Made by a program: the position numbers and the translations under genes. Shown here piece after piece: positions 26,427 through 36,300 of a stretch of 64,000 nt of DNA (positions are counted from its first letter, which is position 1; every line of letters begins with the position of its first letter). The stretch is from positions 62,001 through 126,000 of the forward strand of contig NZ_FNEG01000009.1 of NCBI RefSeq assembly GCF_900100075.1, given 5' to 3'. The notes beneath the pieces were generated by a model. The model ran no database searches and was not told the origin of the DNA. It was given only the letters and a program-made list of their open reading frames with translations. The stretch is from Chryseobacterium jejuense. GTDB lineage: Bacteria > Bacteroidota > Bacteroidia > Flavobacteriales > Weeksellaceae.

Positions 26427-28340
26427 ATGGAGAATTTAGTATATGCAATAGTACTTTTACCACTTTTAGGGTTTCTTATTAACGGTTTATTCGGAAAAAA
26501 TCTTCCAAAAATATTGGTTGGATCTTTAGCAACAGCTATGGTTTTCGGATCATTCTGTATTGCTGTAAGTCTTTTCATGAATTTCAATTCTGAAAGCCAG
26601 CCTGTAATCGTAAAAGCTTTTGAATGGTTTAGAGTAAATGGGATTCAGATCAATTTTGGGTTCCAGATTGATCAGCTGTCTTTAATGATGGTTATGATTA
26701 TTACGGGTATCGGTTCACTGATCCACTTATACTCTATCGGATATATGAGTCATGATAAAGGATTCTATAAGTTCTTTACTTATCTGAATCTTTTCATCTT
26801 CTCAATGTTACTTTTAGTGATGGGAAGCAACTACCTTATCTTATTCATCGGATGGGAAGGTGTAGGTCTTTGTTCTTACCTATTGATCGGATTCTGGTAC
26901 ACGAACGAGGAATACGGTAAAGCGGCAAGAAAAGCTTTCATCATGAACAGAATTGGTGACTTAGCATTATTGATTGGTATCTTTATGATTGCTGCTCAGA
27001 CGAATGCTGTAGATTACCTTTCAGTAGCTGAAAATGCTTCAAAATTTGAATTAGACGGAACAGTGATTATCTTTATCACAGCGAGTTTATTCATCGGTGC
27101 TACCGGTAAATCTGCTCAGGTTCCATTATATACTTGGTTACCGGACGCAATGGCCGGGCCAACTCCTGTTTCTGCGTTAATTCACGCAGCAACAATGGTA
27201 ACAGCGGGTATTTATTTAGTAGTAAGATCTAACTTCTTATTTACTTTAGCACCAACTGTACAAGGAGGAATTTTATTAATCGGATTCTTAACTGCAGCTT
27301 TAGCAGGATTCTATGCACTACGTCAGAACGACATCAAAAAAGTATTGGCATACTCTACAGTTTCACAACTTGGATTTATGTTCATCGCTTTAGGACTTGG
27401 AGCGTATACAACAGCTATGTTCCACGTAATGACACACGCTTTCTTTAAAGCTTTACTATTCTTAGGTGCAGGTTCTGTAATCCACGCTATGAGCAACGAG
27501 CAGGATATGCGTTTCATGGGAGGTCTTAAAAAATATATTCCTCTTACGCACGCTACATTCCTTATCGGAACATTAGCGATCTCAGGTTTCCCTTTATTAT
27601 CGGGGATGATCTCTAAAGACGAAATTTTAGTAGCAGCTTTCGCTAAAAATCCAATCTATTGGGTAATCTTATTTGTTTTAGCGGCAATGACTGCAACGTA
27701 TATGTTCAGACTATACTATCTGACTTTCCATGGAGAGTTCAGAGGGACTGAAGAGCAAAAACACCACTTACACGAAAGCCCGTCTAATATGACATTACCA
27801 TTGATCGTATTGGCTATTCTTTCTGTAGTTGGAGGTTTCATCAACTTGCCACACTTCATCGGTCACGGACACTATGCTAAACTGATGGAATGGTTAAAGC
27901 CTGTTCTTACGGAACAAAGCTACAGCCAGATGGAAGCTACTCTTTCAGGAGTAGATTTCAACACTGAAATGATCTTATTAGCAGCTACAGTTCTTATGTT
28001 CTTCTCTGTATGGTTTATCGTTAGAAATACCTACGTAAAAAAGAAAAAAATGGCTGTGGCAGAAGAAAGCTATACCGGATGGGAAAAGCTTTCTGCTAAG
28101 AAATTATACGTTGACGAACTTTACAACGCATTGATTGTAAAAACTGTTGAAGGATTAGGACGCGGAGGAAAGATGTTTGATAAGGGTATCTTAGACCGTT
28201 TTGTAAACTTTGTAGGTGATGGTGCTGAAGACAGCGGAAAAGCTATGAAGCGTGTTCAAAACGGAAATGTAGAGACGTATATTCTTATCATGTCTTTAGC
28301 TGTGGGAATTATATTAATTGTTAACTTTTTATTACAATAA
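26427..28340 (+). CDS. nuoL: NADH-quinone oxidoreductase subunit L
   Basis: A 637-residue antiporter-like proton-pumping subunit. Features include FIGWEGVGLCSYLLIGFWY (transmembrane helix 5 glutamate), VPLYTWLPDAMAGPTPVSALIHAATMV (broken helix 7 region) and a long C-terminal part for the lateral helix. Length is normal. Confidence 0.97.
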   Translation: MENLVYAIVLLPLLGFLINGLFGKNLPKILVGSLATAMVFGSFCIAVSLFMNFNSESQPVIVKAFEWFRVNGIQINFGFQIDQLSLMMVMIITGIGSLIHLYSIGYMSHDKGFYKFFTYLNLFIFSMLLLVMGSNYLILFIGWEGVGLCSYLLIGFWYTNEEYGKAARKAFIMNRIGDLALLIGIFMIAAQTNAVDYLSVAENASKFELDGTVIIFITASLFIGATGKSAQVPLYTWLPDAMAGPTPVSALIHAATMVTAGIYLVVRSNFLFTLAPTVQGGILLIGFLTAALAGFYALRQNDIKKVLAYSTVSQLGFMFIALGLGAYTTAMFHVMTHAFFKALLFLGAGSVIHAMSNEQDMRFMGGLKKYIPLTHATFLIGTLAISGFPLLSGMISKDEILVAAFAKNPIYWVILFVLAAMTATYMFRLYYLTFHGEFRGTEEQKHHLHESPSNMTLPLIVLAILSVVGGFINLPHFIGHGHYAKLMEWLKPVLTEQSYSQMEATLSGVDFNTEMILLAATVLMFFSVWFIVRNTYVKKKKMAVAEESYTGWEKLSAKKLYVDELYNALIVKTVEGLGRGGKMFDKGILDRFVNFVGDGAEDSGKAMKRVQNGNVETYILIMSLAVGIILIVNFLLQ

Positions 28341-28342
28341 TA

Positions 28343-29836
28343 ATGTCTTGTTTATTATTAACATTATTACTATTACCTCTAGTAGGTTCGGGATTAGTTT
28401 TTGCATGGAAGAGTAATTCCAGCAAATATTTGGCACTAGGGATTGCATTGATCCAAATGCTTCTTACGTTCTATATACTATCGGATTTTGATTTTACTCC
28501 GACAGTAGACAGCGTATTGCAGCATGAAATCAGTTATCCGTGGTCACAATTTATGAAGAGCTCTCTTCACTTCGGTATCGATGGAATGAGCATGCTTCTT
28601 TTATTGCTGACTAACATTTTAGCGCCAATTATCATTTTATCTTCTTTCAACGAAAGTGTAAGCTACAGAAATACATTCTACGGACTGATTCTGTTGATGC
28701 AATTCGGTCTTGTAGGAGTATTTACTTCTTTAGACGGATTGTTGTTCTACATTTTCTGGGAAGTCACTTTGATTCCAATTTGGTTTATTGCCGGACTTTG
28801 GGGACAAGAGAATAAAAGGTTTGAATTCACTACGAAGTTCTTCGTATATACATTCGTTGGATCTTTATTTATGTTAGCCGGATTGATCTATGTGTACAAC
28901 CACTCTGCATCATTCGCTTTAACAGATCTATACAATGCGCAACTGAATGAAACACAACAAACGGTGGTATTCTGGTTCATTTTCTTTGCTTTTGCAGTGA
29001 AATTACCAGTATTCCCATTCCATACATGGCAGCCTGATACGTATACCTACTCTCCTACTCAGGGATCGATGTTGTTATCTGGTATCATGCTTAAAATGGC
29101 GGTGTACGGTGTATTACGTTATTTACTTCCAATCACTCCACTTCCAATTGCAGGAATTTCCGGACAGATTGTAATCATCCTTGCTATTGTGGGAATTGTT
29201 CACGGAGCATTGATTGCCATCATCCAAACAGATATGAAGAGAATTATTGCTTATTCATCTTTCTCTCACGTAGGATTGATGGTAGCAGGTATCTTCGCTT
29301 CTGCAGTAGTTACTTTAAGAGGAACTTTCAATGTGGAAGGTGCTGAAGGAGCATTGGTACAAACTTTCGCTCACGGTATCAACGTAGTGGGATTATTCTA
29401 CTGTTGTGATATTTTATACAAGAGATTTAAATCAAGAGACATCAGACAAATGGGTGGTTTAGCTAAAGTAGCGCCTAAGTTTGCAGTCTTGTTCCTGATT
29501 ATTATATTAGGCTCAATGGGAGTTCCATTGACGAATGGATTCATCGGAGAATTTATCCTGTTAAAATCAGTATATGATTTCAACGGAACAGCAGCAGTAA
29601 TTGCTGGTCTTACGGTAATTCTTTGTGCGGTGTACTTATTGAGATTCTACGGAAAAGCAATGTTCGGAGAAGGAAATGCAGAAGTTTTAAGCACAGCAAA
29701 AGATTTATCTGCTGTAGAATTCTCTGTATTGGCTAGTATCGCGGTTTTTGTAATCTTACTTGGTATTTTCCCACAACCGGTAATCGATATGGTGAGTAGT
29801 TCAGTGAAGTTTATCTACACGGCGATGGCTAACTAA
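28343..29836 (+). CDS. nuoM: NADH-quinone oxidoreductase subunit M
   Basis: A 497-residue antiporter-like proton-pumping subunit. Conserved blocks: FYIFWEVTLIPIWFIAGLWG (glutamate of helix 5), KLPVFPFHTWQPDTYTYSPTQGSMLLSGIMLKM and IAYSSFSHVGLMVAG. Two bases after nuoL. Confidence 0.97.
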   Translation: MSCLLLTLLLLPLVGSGLVFAWKSNSSKYLALGIALIQMLLTFYILSDFDFTPTVDSVLQHEISYPWSQFMKSSLHFGIDGMSMLLLLLTNILAPIIILSSFNESVSYRNTFYGLILLMQFGLVGVFTSLDGLLFYIFWEVTLIPIWFIAGLWGQENKRFEFTTKFFVYTFVGSLFMLAGLIYVYNHSASFALTDLYNAQLNETQQTVVFWFIFFAFAVKLPVFPFHTWQPDTYTYSPTQGSMLLSGIMLKMAVYGVLRYLLPITPLPIAGISGQIVIILAIVGIVHGALIAIIQTDMKRIIAYSSFSHVGLMVAGIFASAVVTLRGTFNVEGAEGALVQTFAHGINVVGLFYCCDILYKRFKSRDIRQMGGLAKVAPKFAVLFLIIILGSMGVPLTNGFIGEFILLKSVYDFNGTAAVIAGLTVILCAVYLLRFYGKAMFGEGNAEVLSTAKDLSAVEFSVLASIAVFVILLGIFPQPVIDMVSSSVKFIYTAMAN

Positions 29837-29973
29837 AAAATTAAAAGATTTAAAAATTAAAAAAATAAGAGATTAGAGAGAATAAAGATAAAAGACGAAG
29901 AGATAAGAGACAGGAACTTTTAACTCTGAACCAGAAACTTTAAACTTCAAATCTCACATCTCAAATCTATATT
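29837..29973 (+). repeat. Degenerate repeat spacer between nuoM and nuoN
   Basis: A purine-rich part (variants of AATAAGAGATTAGAGAG and AGATAAGAGAC) is followed by GAACTTTTAACTCTGAACC / GAAACTTTAAACTTC, then TTCAAATCTCACATCTCAAATCTA. The last segment shares ATCTCAAATCTA with the nuoC-nuoD spacer 11 kb away. Confidence 0.55.
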
Positions 29974-31353
29974 ATGAGTGTTTTAATTATTGTTTTCCTA
30001 ACGGCAGTTATTGCGTTATTTTCAGGAGTTTTTGAACAAGGGAAATTCGCAAGATACATTGGGATTTTCGGTTTAATCGTTGCATTGTACGTAAGCTTTA
30101 TGCCTGAATGTTCGTTCTTCGATCATTACAAGCACATGTATGAATACAGTGCCAATACTGCATTATTCACGAAATTATCCATTGTAACAACTTTATTGTT
30201 ATTCTTTTTGGGAGGTTTTGCATTCAGCAATCACAGAAGCCACCAATCAGAATTATATGCATTAATGTTATTTGCATTAGTGGGAGGAATTGTTCTTTTT
30301 GGATACCAGAACTTGGTAACAATGTTCTTAGGTGTTGAAATCCTTTCTATTCCGTTATATGTAATGGCTGGTGCCAACAAAACTGATCTGAGATCAAACG
30401 AAGCTTCAATTAAATATTTCTTAATGGGTGCATTCGCAACAGGTTTCCTACTTTTCGGAATCGCGTTCATCTACGGAAGTGCAGGAAGCTTTGATTTATA
30501 TAAGATCCACGACTTTGGAGTTGCAAACGCTTCGAACGTAATGTTCATCTTAGGAGTATTGCTTATCCTTTGTGCATTGGCATTTAAAGTAGCTTTAGCA
30601 CCATTCCACATGTGGAGCCCTGATGTATATGCAGGATCGCCTTCATTAATTACAGCATTCATGGCGAGTGTGGTAAAGATTTCAGGTTTCTTCGCATTAT
30701 TCAGATTAATGACAATCGGATTTGCCGGAGTTACTCACGAATGGATTAATGTTTTAGGAGTATTCTTAATTATTACTTTATTATTAGCAAACGTTATGGG
30801 TCTTGCTCAAACGAATGCAAAAAGAATGTTGGCATACTCTTCAGTATCTCACGCAGGATACATTGGATTGGTATTCTTCGGAATGACAAGCCTTTCTACT
30901 TATAACTTAGCGTTCTATTTATTCGCTTATGCTTTATCTACAGTAGGAGTTTTCATGTGTCTGATCTGGGTAGAGAAATTAAAAAGAGAAACTTCTTTCG
31001 GAGCTTTCAAAGGATTGGCGAAAACAGAACCTCTATTAGCTACAGTAGCAACAATCTCTATGCTTTCAATGGCAGGAGTTCCGCTAACAGCTGGTTTCAT
31101 GGGGAAATTTGCTTTATTCTCTCAAGCAATGAACGGAGCAGCTTTCTTAGTATTAGTAGCCGTTTTAGGTTCTGCCCTATCCATTGCTTACTATTTGAGA
31201 CTGATTATTGCAATGTTCTTCTTTAAAGAATCAACATTTAAGTCATCAGAAAAAGTAACACTTACTTACAATATTGTTGCAATATTTGTAATTGTAGCAA
31301 TTATCGTTCTGGGTATCTTCCCGGATCTGTTTGCAAAAGTGTTCGGATTATAA
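29974..31353 (+). CDS. nuoN: NADH-quinone oxidoreductase subunit N
   Basis: A 459-residue antiporter-like subunit closing the operon. Conserved features: FLGVEILSIPLYVMAG (glutamate), KVALAPFHMWSPDVYAGSPSLITAFMASVVK and RMLAYSSVSHAGYIGL. A strong terminator lies 22 bases downstream. Confidence 0.97.
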   Translation: MSVLIIVFLTAVIALFSGVFEQGKFARYIGIFGLIVALYVSFMPECSFFDHYKHMYEYSANTALFTKLSIVTTLLLFFLGGFAFSNHRSHQSELYALMLFALVGGIVLFGYQNLVTMFLGVEILSIPLYVMAGANKTDLRSNEASIKYFLMGAFATGFLLFGIAFIYGSAGSFDLYKIHDFGVANASNVMFILGVLLILCALAFKVALAPFHMWSPDVYAGSPSLITAFMASVVKISGFFALFRLMTIGFAGVTHEWINVLGVFLIITLLLANVMGLAQTNAKRMLAYSSVSHAGYIGLVFFGMTSLSTYNLAFYLFAYALSTVGVFMCLIWVEKLKRETSFGAFKGLAKTEPLLATVATISMLSMAGVPLTAGFMGKFALFSQAMNGAAFLVLVAVLGSALSIAYYLRLIIAMFFFKESTFKSSEKVTLTYNIVAIFVIVAIIVLGIFPDLFAKVFGL

Positions 31354-31375
31354 AAAGTTATCCATACTATATCAA

Positions 31376-31406
31376 AAACCTTTCAGAAATTCTGGAAGGT
31401 TTTTTT
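31376..31406 (+). terminator. Terminator of the nuo operon
   Basis: A 12-bp stem (aaacctttcaga 31376-31387 with tctggaaggttt 31391-31402, one G-T pair) runs into a T-tract. A related hairpin recurs 220 bases downstream. Confidence 0.88.
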
Positions 31407-31700
31407 GTGTTAGTAAGTTTAATAGATAGAGTAAAAAGGAGATAAATGCCTCTCTACATTTCATGTTTGTTTTAAGTAAAGAAAGATACATTCAAACAAG
31501 CAGAATACAATCAAAAACAAAGAAAATTTCTACCCCAAATTGAGTCTATACAAAGTATAAAATTACTCCCTGATTTCAGGGATAATTGCTTTATTAATAA
31601 ACCTTTCACATGATTTGGAAGGTTTTTTTGTGAGATTTTTTCTAAATTACACGCTGAGAAATGAATCTCAATATTTTAATAATTATTAATCACCAATCAC
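31407..31700 (+). other. Intergenic stretch between nuoN and the LysM gene with two hairpins
   Basis: No gene of recognisable coding quality. It holds a perfect TCCCTGA/TCAGGGA inverted repeat (31567-31582) and a second terminator-like hairpin (31599-31630). A small non-coding RNA ending at that hairpin is possible but unproven. Confidence 0.5.
31599..31630 (+). terminator. Second terminator-like hairpin, near copy of the nuo terminator
   Basis: AAACCTTTC (31599-31607) pairs with GGAAGGTTT (31617-31625) and runs into TTTTTTTG. The arms and the following TTTTTTTGTG match the nuo terminator, so it looks like a duplication. Confidence 0.6.
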
Positions 31701-32774
31701 ATGATTACTTATATGACACTTCCAGGTGATACGTTGGAAAAAATTGCTTCTGATCTGAAAGTAGAAAATCCAATATATCTCAAAGATTTTCATAATAAAC
31801 ATTGTGCTGTATATGACAGGCTTGCAGAACCGGTGAAGATGACCCCGGGAACCCTGCTTTTTATTCCCTTTGGTGATGAAATCAATAAACTCAATCATGA
31901 GATCAATAAAAACGGAGATAGCTTATACTACCATCCGCCTCATGGAAAAATACCATACCCAATTCCTTTATTAAGTGGAATTTACACCATAACCCATCAA
32001 AAGCTTGAAAATGGAACCGTACAAACCAGCTATTCATACCAAACGGAACTCAAATATCTGAGAGCTGAACAGGATGATTATTTCTTTTCATTACAAATAT
32101 TTGGTTCTCATAAAAATGGAACAGAATCAGACAGTAAAATGTCAAGCTTATCAAAAGCCACTTCAGCCATCTTATTTCCTATAGAAATCAGAGTAAGCAA
32201 AACGGGAAAAATTACAGAGACAAAATTCTTTCATTCCGAAACCGTGATCAAAAACGAACTGGATGCTTTAAAAAAGTATTTTACGGATGATCTGTCTGCA
32301 TCTTATATTGATCATCTGAAAAAAATGACTGAGAACAATCACCAAGTTTTAAGAAGTATCAGAAATACACTGCCTGTTCAGTTTCTTTTTGGTTCTTTTT
32401 ACAGAGCAAAATATAAAGACTGGACGGATTCTGATATCTACCATGAGTTTATTCCATGGTTATCCACAGCCTCCCCTATTCGCTTTGAACTTAATAATCG
32501 TATTTTTCCTAAAGATAAAGAAAATGATATAGTAAAAATTATACAATTTGGAAATTCCTGTGACTACCGGAATCTGAATCAGCTTTATGATAAAGACTAC
32601 GAATATCATGAACAGTCTCCTATCAATAGTTATTCAGTTGCCTGCCGTCATGAAGCTGAATATACTTTAAATCTTACCAGTTTAATGGTTCAAAAGGTCG
32701 CAGCGCACTTTGAAATTCAGATTGGAGATGTAACAGAACAGGATATTTTCACGATAGAAAAGCAATTAAAATAA
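31701..32774 (+). CDS. LysM-domain protein of a contractile-injection-type cluster
   Basis: A 357-residue protein with no signal peptide. A LysM-like module is at the N-terminus (LPGDTLEKIASDLKVENP to GTLLFIPFGD, about 7-58). The rest (about 60-357) is mixed alpha/beta that I do not recognise. LysM proteins without signal peptides encoded next to PAAR-like genes typically belong to type VI or related injection systems, where LysM connects spike or baseplate parts. Here the PAAR-like and wall-degrading effector genes follow directly, which is the main support. No RNA polymerase or tail-tube gene is nearby. The start could also be M5 (31713). Confidence 0.7.
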   Translation: MITYMTLPGDTLEKIASDLKVENPIYLKDFHNKHCAVYDRLAEPVKMTPGTLLFIPFGDEINKLNHEINKNGDSLYYHPPHGKIPYPIPLLSGIYTITHQKLENGTVQTSYSYQTELKYLRAEQDDYFFSLQIFGSHKNGTESDSKMSSLSKATSAILFPIEIRVSKTGKITETKFFHSETVIKNELDALKKYFTDDLSASYIDHLKKMTENNHQVLRSIRNTLPVQFLFGSFYRAKYKDWTDSDIYHEFIPWLSTASPIRFELNNRIFPKDKENDIVKIIQFGNSCDYRNLNQLYDKDYEYHEQSPINSYSVACRHEAEYTLNLTSLMVQKVAAHFEIQIGDVTEQDIFTIEKQLK

Positions 32775-32779
32775 ATTAG

Positions 32780-32787
32780 TATCTTTG
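32780..32787 (+). promoter_or_regulatory. -7 promoter element before the PAAR-like gene
   Basis: TATCTTTG, a perfect TAnnTTTG core, lies 26 bases before the ATG at 32814, in the 39-base gap after the LysM gene. It could let the PAAR-effector-lipoprotein unit be transcribed independently. Confidence 0.5.
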
Positions 32788-32813
32788 AAACAACACCAAT
32801 AAAACCACACAAT

Positions 32814-33317
32814 ATGTCCGAATCCGCATCCCCACATGACGGAAAACACTTTGTCATTCAGAAGGGAAAAGCACAATGCAATCAGGGAGACCAATTCCCG
32901 CAGTTTAAAGTAACTACCCATCAGAAACATTATTGGAATAATGCAGAGGGGCAGGCAGATTTTTTGGCTGTCACCGAACAAGATCTTCAATTTAATCCTC
33001 AGGGCCCTAGCTTTGGAAAATGTAAATTGAAACCAACACCAGGAGGATATCTTCCCTGTGCTTACGCTCCTGCGGGCATATGGCAGAAAACTTATGACAA
33101 AGTAAAAGTGATGGGCAATAGCTGTGTCACAGAAATGTCAGAACTAATGTGTTCCACAGGTGGAAAAATTACCATTATGAAACACGGGCAATCCGCATCA
33201 ATGAGCAAACAGAATGTAAAAAATGCTGATCCACAGGAGCAGCATAACATCAATCCTTTTGTCAATTTTAAAGAATTTCAGAAGGAAACAGAAGATGATG
33301 AAGTGGATGCTTATTAA
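32814..33317 (+). CDS. PAAR-like (DUF4280) spike-tip protein
   Basis: A 167-residue protein matching DUF4280, the PAAR-like family that caps contractile injection spikes and carries effectors. Visible pattern: an early single Cys followed by a glycine-poor linker (KAQCNQGDQFPQFKV, about 19-33), the FNPQGPSFGKCKLKPTPGGYLPC segment (about 62-84), WQKTYDKVKVMGNSCVTEMSELMC (about 90-113) and STGGKITIMKHGQ. Spaced Cys residues (C22, C70, C84, C104, C113) could bind metal. The acidic tail may contact the downstream effector. No signal peptide, consistent with loading in the cytoplasm. Confidence 0.82.
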   Translation: MSESASPHDGKHFVIQKGKAQCNQGDQFPQFKVTTHQKHYWNNAEGQADFLAVTEQDLQFNPQGPSFGKCKLKPTPGGYLPCAYAPAGIWQKTYDKVKVMGNSCVTEMSELMCSTGGKITIMKHGQSASMSKQNVKNADPQEQHNINPFVNFKEFQKETEDDEVDAY

Positions 33318-33334
33318 TTAAAAACTTTTCGGCC

Positions 33335-36300
33335 ATGTCAAAACAAGGAATTTATAAAATATCGGGAAATACAAAACCAAAGGTTGGAGAACAGGTTACC
33401 TATAGAATTGATGAATGGTATCCTGCCACTCCATTAGCCAAAAGAAATCCGGCACACGTCACCTGGCATTTATTTAAAAAGGTAAATGGAAGGTTTGTTC
33501 CAACTAATATCAAGAAAGTGGGAGTAAGCAGTTTTACTTTTAATACAAACGCTTACAAAGATACCTTCAGAGTTGAAGCTTATCTTCACAATCCGGAAGG
33601 GAGAACTCCTATGGCCTTAGAGGTACAACCACAGCCTAGTGATGTCCCAAGAATCAATAAAGTTGAATTAAAATATATAGATGATACCCCCGGAACCGTT
33701 TTTAATTTTACGGAAAAACTAATTGCTGAAGCCAAGTGTATGAATCTGGAAGGGCAATATCTACAGTTTACCCTTTGGGAAGATGATTCCAGAGATTCAG
33801 GGCACAGTAATAGCAACCAGTCTATAGAAAATAAAAGGGCAAAGGTTATTAACGGAACCGCCAGAGCAGAATTCATGCTGACGAAAGCCCTCATGAGAAA
33901 AGCTATGGAAGGAGAAGCCGACCCTCAGCAACTTGAATTCTATGTAACTGTGGAGTATTATTCCAATAGAAAGCATACAACCAATAATGTCAATGTAAAT
34001 ACTCCTGGGGAATTGCGTCCCGCATCAGGACAACCACAACAACCTCAACCATCACAACCTCAACAGCCACAACGGCCTCAACCACAGCAACCGCAGCCTC
34101 AGCAGCCACAACCTGCCCCACCTCCAGTTCAACCTGAACCTGATCCACAATCTGCTCACGGGAGTGCTCATAATACACAGCCACCTACCCCTGCAGCTCC
34201 TGGAGGAGTTTCCCCTTCCACAGTTAATCCTGTAAATATTGAAGAACTTCTGGATGCTTATTTTGCTAAAAAAGAATATATCAAAGAAACCGGTGAGGAA
34301 GATGGTACCCATACCTATACCTTCGGAGGAAGCAAAAGTGGTAACAAAACCTCTACTGCCGAAGAGAAAAATAAAGTGGCTAAGACTATTCTTGGTAAAA
34401 TAAAAGATAGCCTGAAGTCTCAAAAGAAATATACTACACTGGAAGTAATTACAGCCGCATTAACTGCTGAAGCTTACGGAAAAGATACTACAAATCAAAA
34501 GACTGTTACCTTTAAAACGTTCAAACTGGGTGTAGACTTTAAGAAAGTAGACAGTGCCCCATTAGATAGTAAATTGTACCTGGTAGCCAGAACCATGCTT
34601 CTGGACGGAAAACAGGTGACGATCTCCATCAAAGAAAAAGATGGGCTTATTAAAGGTTCTCCAGATGCTGTTCTTCCTGTTCTGGAAATTACCGAAGAAC
34701 AGATGGAACAAAAAACTCCTGCCGGACAAGCTGTTCCGGGAACTGAAAAAACAGTATTCACAGGAACCGTAAAAAACAATATTGTCCAAATTCCGATTCA
34801 TCTTCGACCAAAATCCGAAGAAGACTTAAAACAGTGGCGGGATAAACTCAGCAAAGGAAAAGAAGACGGAACTTACACCTATACATTCGGAGGGGCTACC
34901 AATATAACTAATGAAGCCCAAAAGGTTTCCACTGCTAAAATCATCCTCGAAAATGCCCAGAAAGGGAATGCCAAAAACACTAAAATAGCAAATGGCAAAA
35001 CTTCCAGCGAAGAAGAAATAAAAAAAGCTTTAGTCATAAAAAATTATCAGGCCGGAGATACTATTACCTTTAAACTCCTGAAAAAAGTACCAGAATTCCT
35101 ATACCTTCATGCCAAAGCTCAAGGTCAGAGACAGCATGATAAGAAATTCCTGAATAAGGATGGAGCTTACTTCCAGATTGGAAATAAGTGTCCGAGATGT
35201 GAATCTGAATTTACTTTTGAACAGATAAAAGAAGTCTTCCCAGCTGCTGCAAGTAATGAACCTTTAGCTAAGCTCCTGATAAAAGAACTTAATGATATAA
35301 GACTGGAATACGAAATCAATACGTGCAGAAGAAAGGCGCATCTTATTACTCAGATGGGTTCTGAAACAGAGTTCCGAACACTCCTTGAAGAAATTCACGG
35401 TTACAGTGTTTCTACATTAAAAAGTCTCTTCAAATATTTTAGAAGACATCCAAATGAAGCAGAACTTTATAAAGGAAATACTTATGAATTAGCAATAAGA
35501 GCATATGGTTTAAGAAATGTTGATCATGAAAGAGATATTGTTTCCTGTAGTGTATCCAGAACCACAAACTGTAACGATTTAGGGAATGAAACCAAACAGG
35601 AAGGCTATACCTATATGGGAAGAGGACTTATTCAGTTAACAGGAAAATACAATTACACTCAGATTAACAGAGAGTTCCAGAAAGCATTTCCAGGTAAGGG
35701 GAATTTAATGACTAATCCTGAATTACTGGAACAACCTAAGTATGCAGTTATGTCAGGATTAAGTTACTGGATTAACAATAATCTGAACAAAAAAGCTGAT
35801 GAAGGGACTTCTGATGATATTGTAAATTCAATTACGAGAATCATTAACAGAAACCTTGATGAAAGCCATTATGTAAGACGTAGAAATTTCTTCAAAAAGG
35901 CAGCTACAACTTTTAAAGTTAATGAATGTACTCCAGATGAAGGAGGTGGCAACAGTACCTGGCACGATCCTATAGCCTACTCACAACGAACCTATTATAA
36001 CTCTGAAAGTGCACACGCAGAGAAAAATGGTGCTTTCGGTAAAGTAAGAAATGGCGGAACGACCAACCATCAGGGATTAGACCTTTTTGCAACACCAGGT
36101 ACTCCGGCTGTAGCATGCCTAAATGGAACCGTTGTAGAAATAATGGAGAGTTCTTCTTATGGAACTATATTGATTCTTGAAGTAGAAGGAGATGATCTTC
36201 GCGCAGCAAAAAGAAATTATACCCTTCAGTTTACTGGAGAAATTGAAAATGGAGAAGGCTTTGATGTCAATGCTTCAAAATATTATCTACGATATTGTCA

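Noticed and set aside
33990..34184. Minus-strand frames over the effector's Pro/Gln linker
   Set aside because: They are the complement of the CAA/CCT-rich linker codons; the Val/Glu-rich product is an artefact of low complexity.
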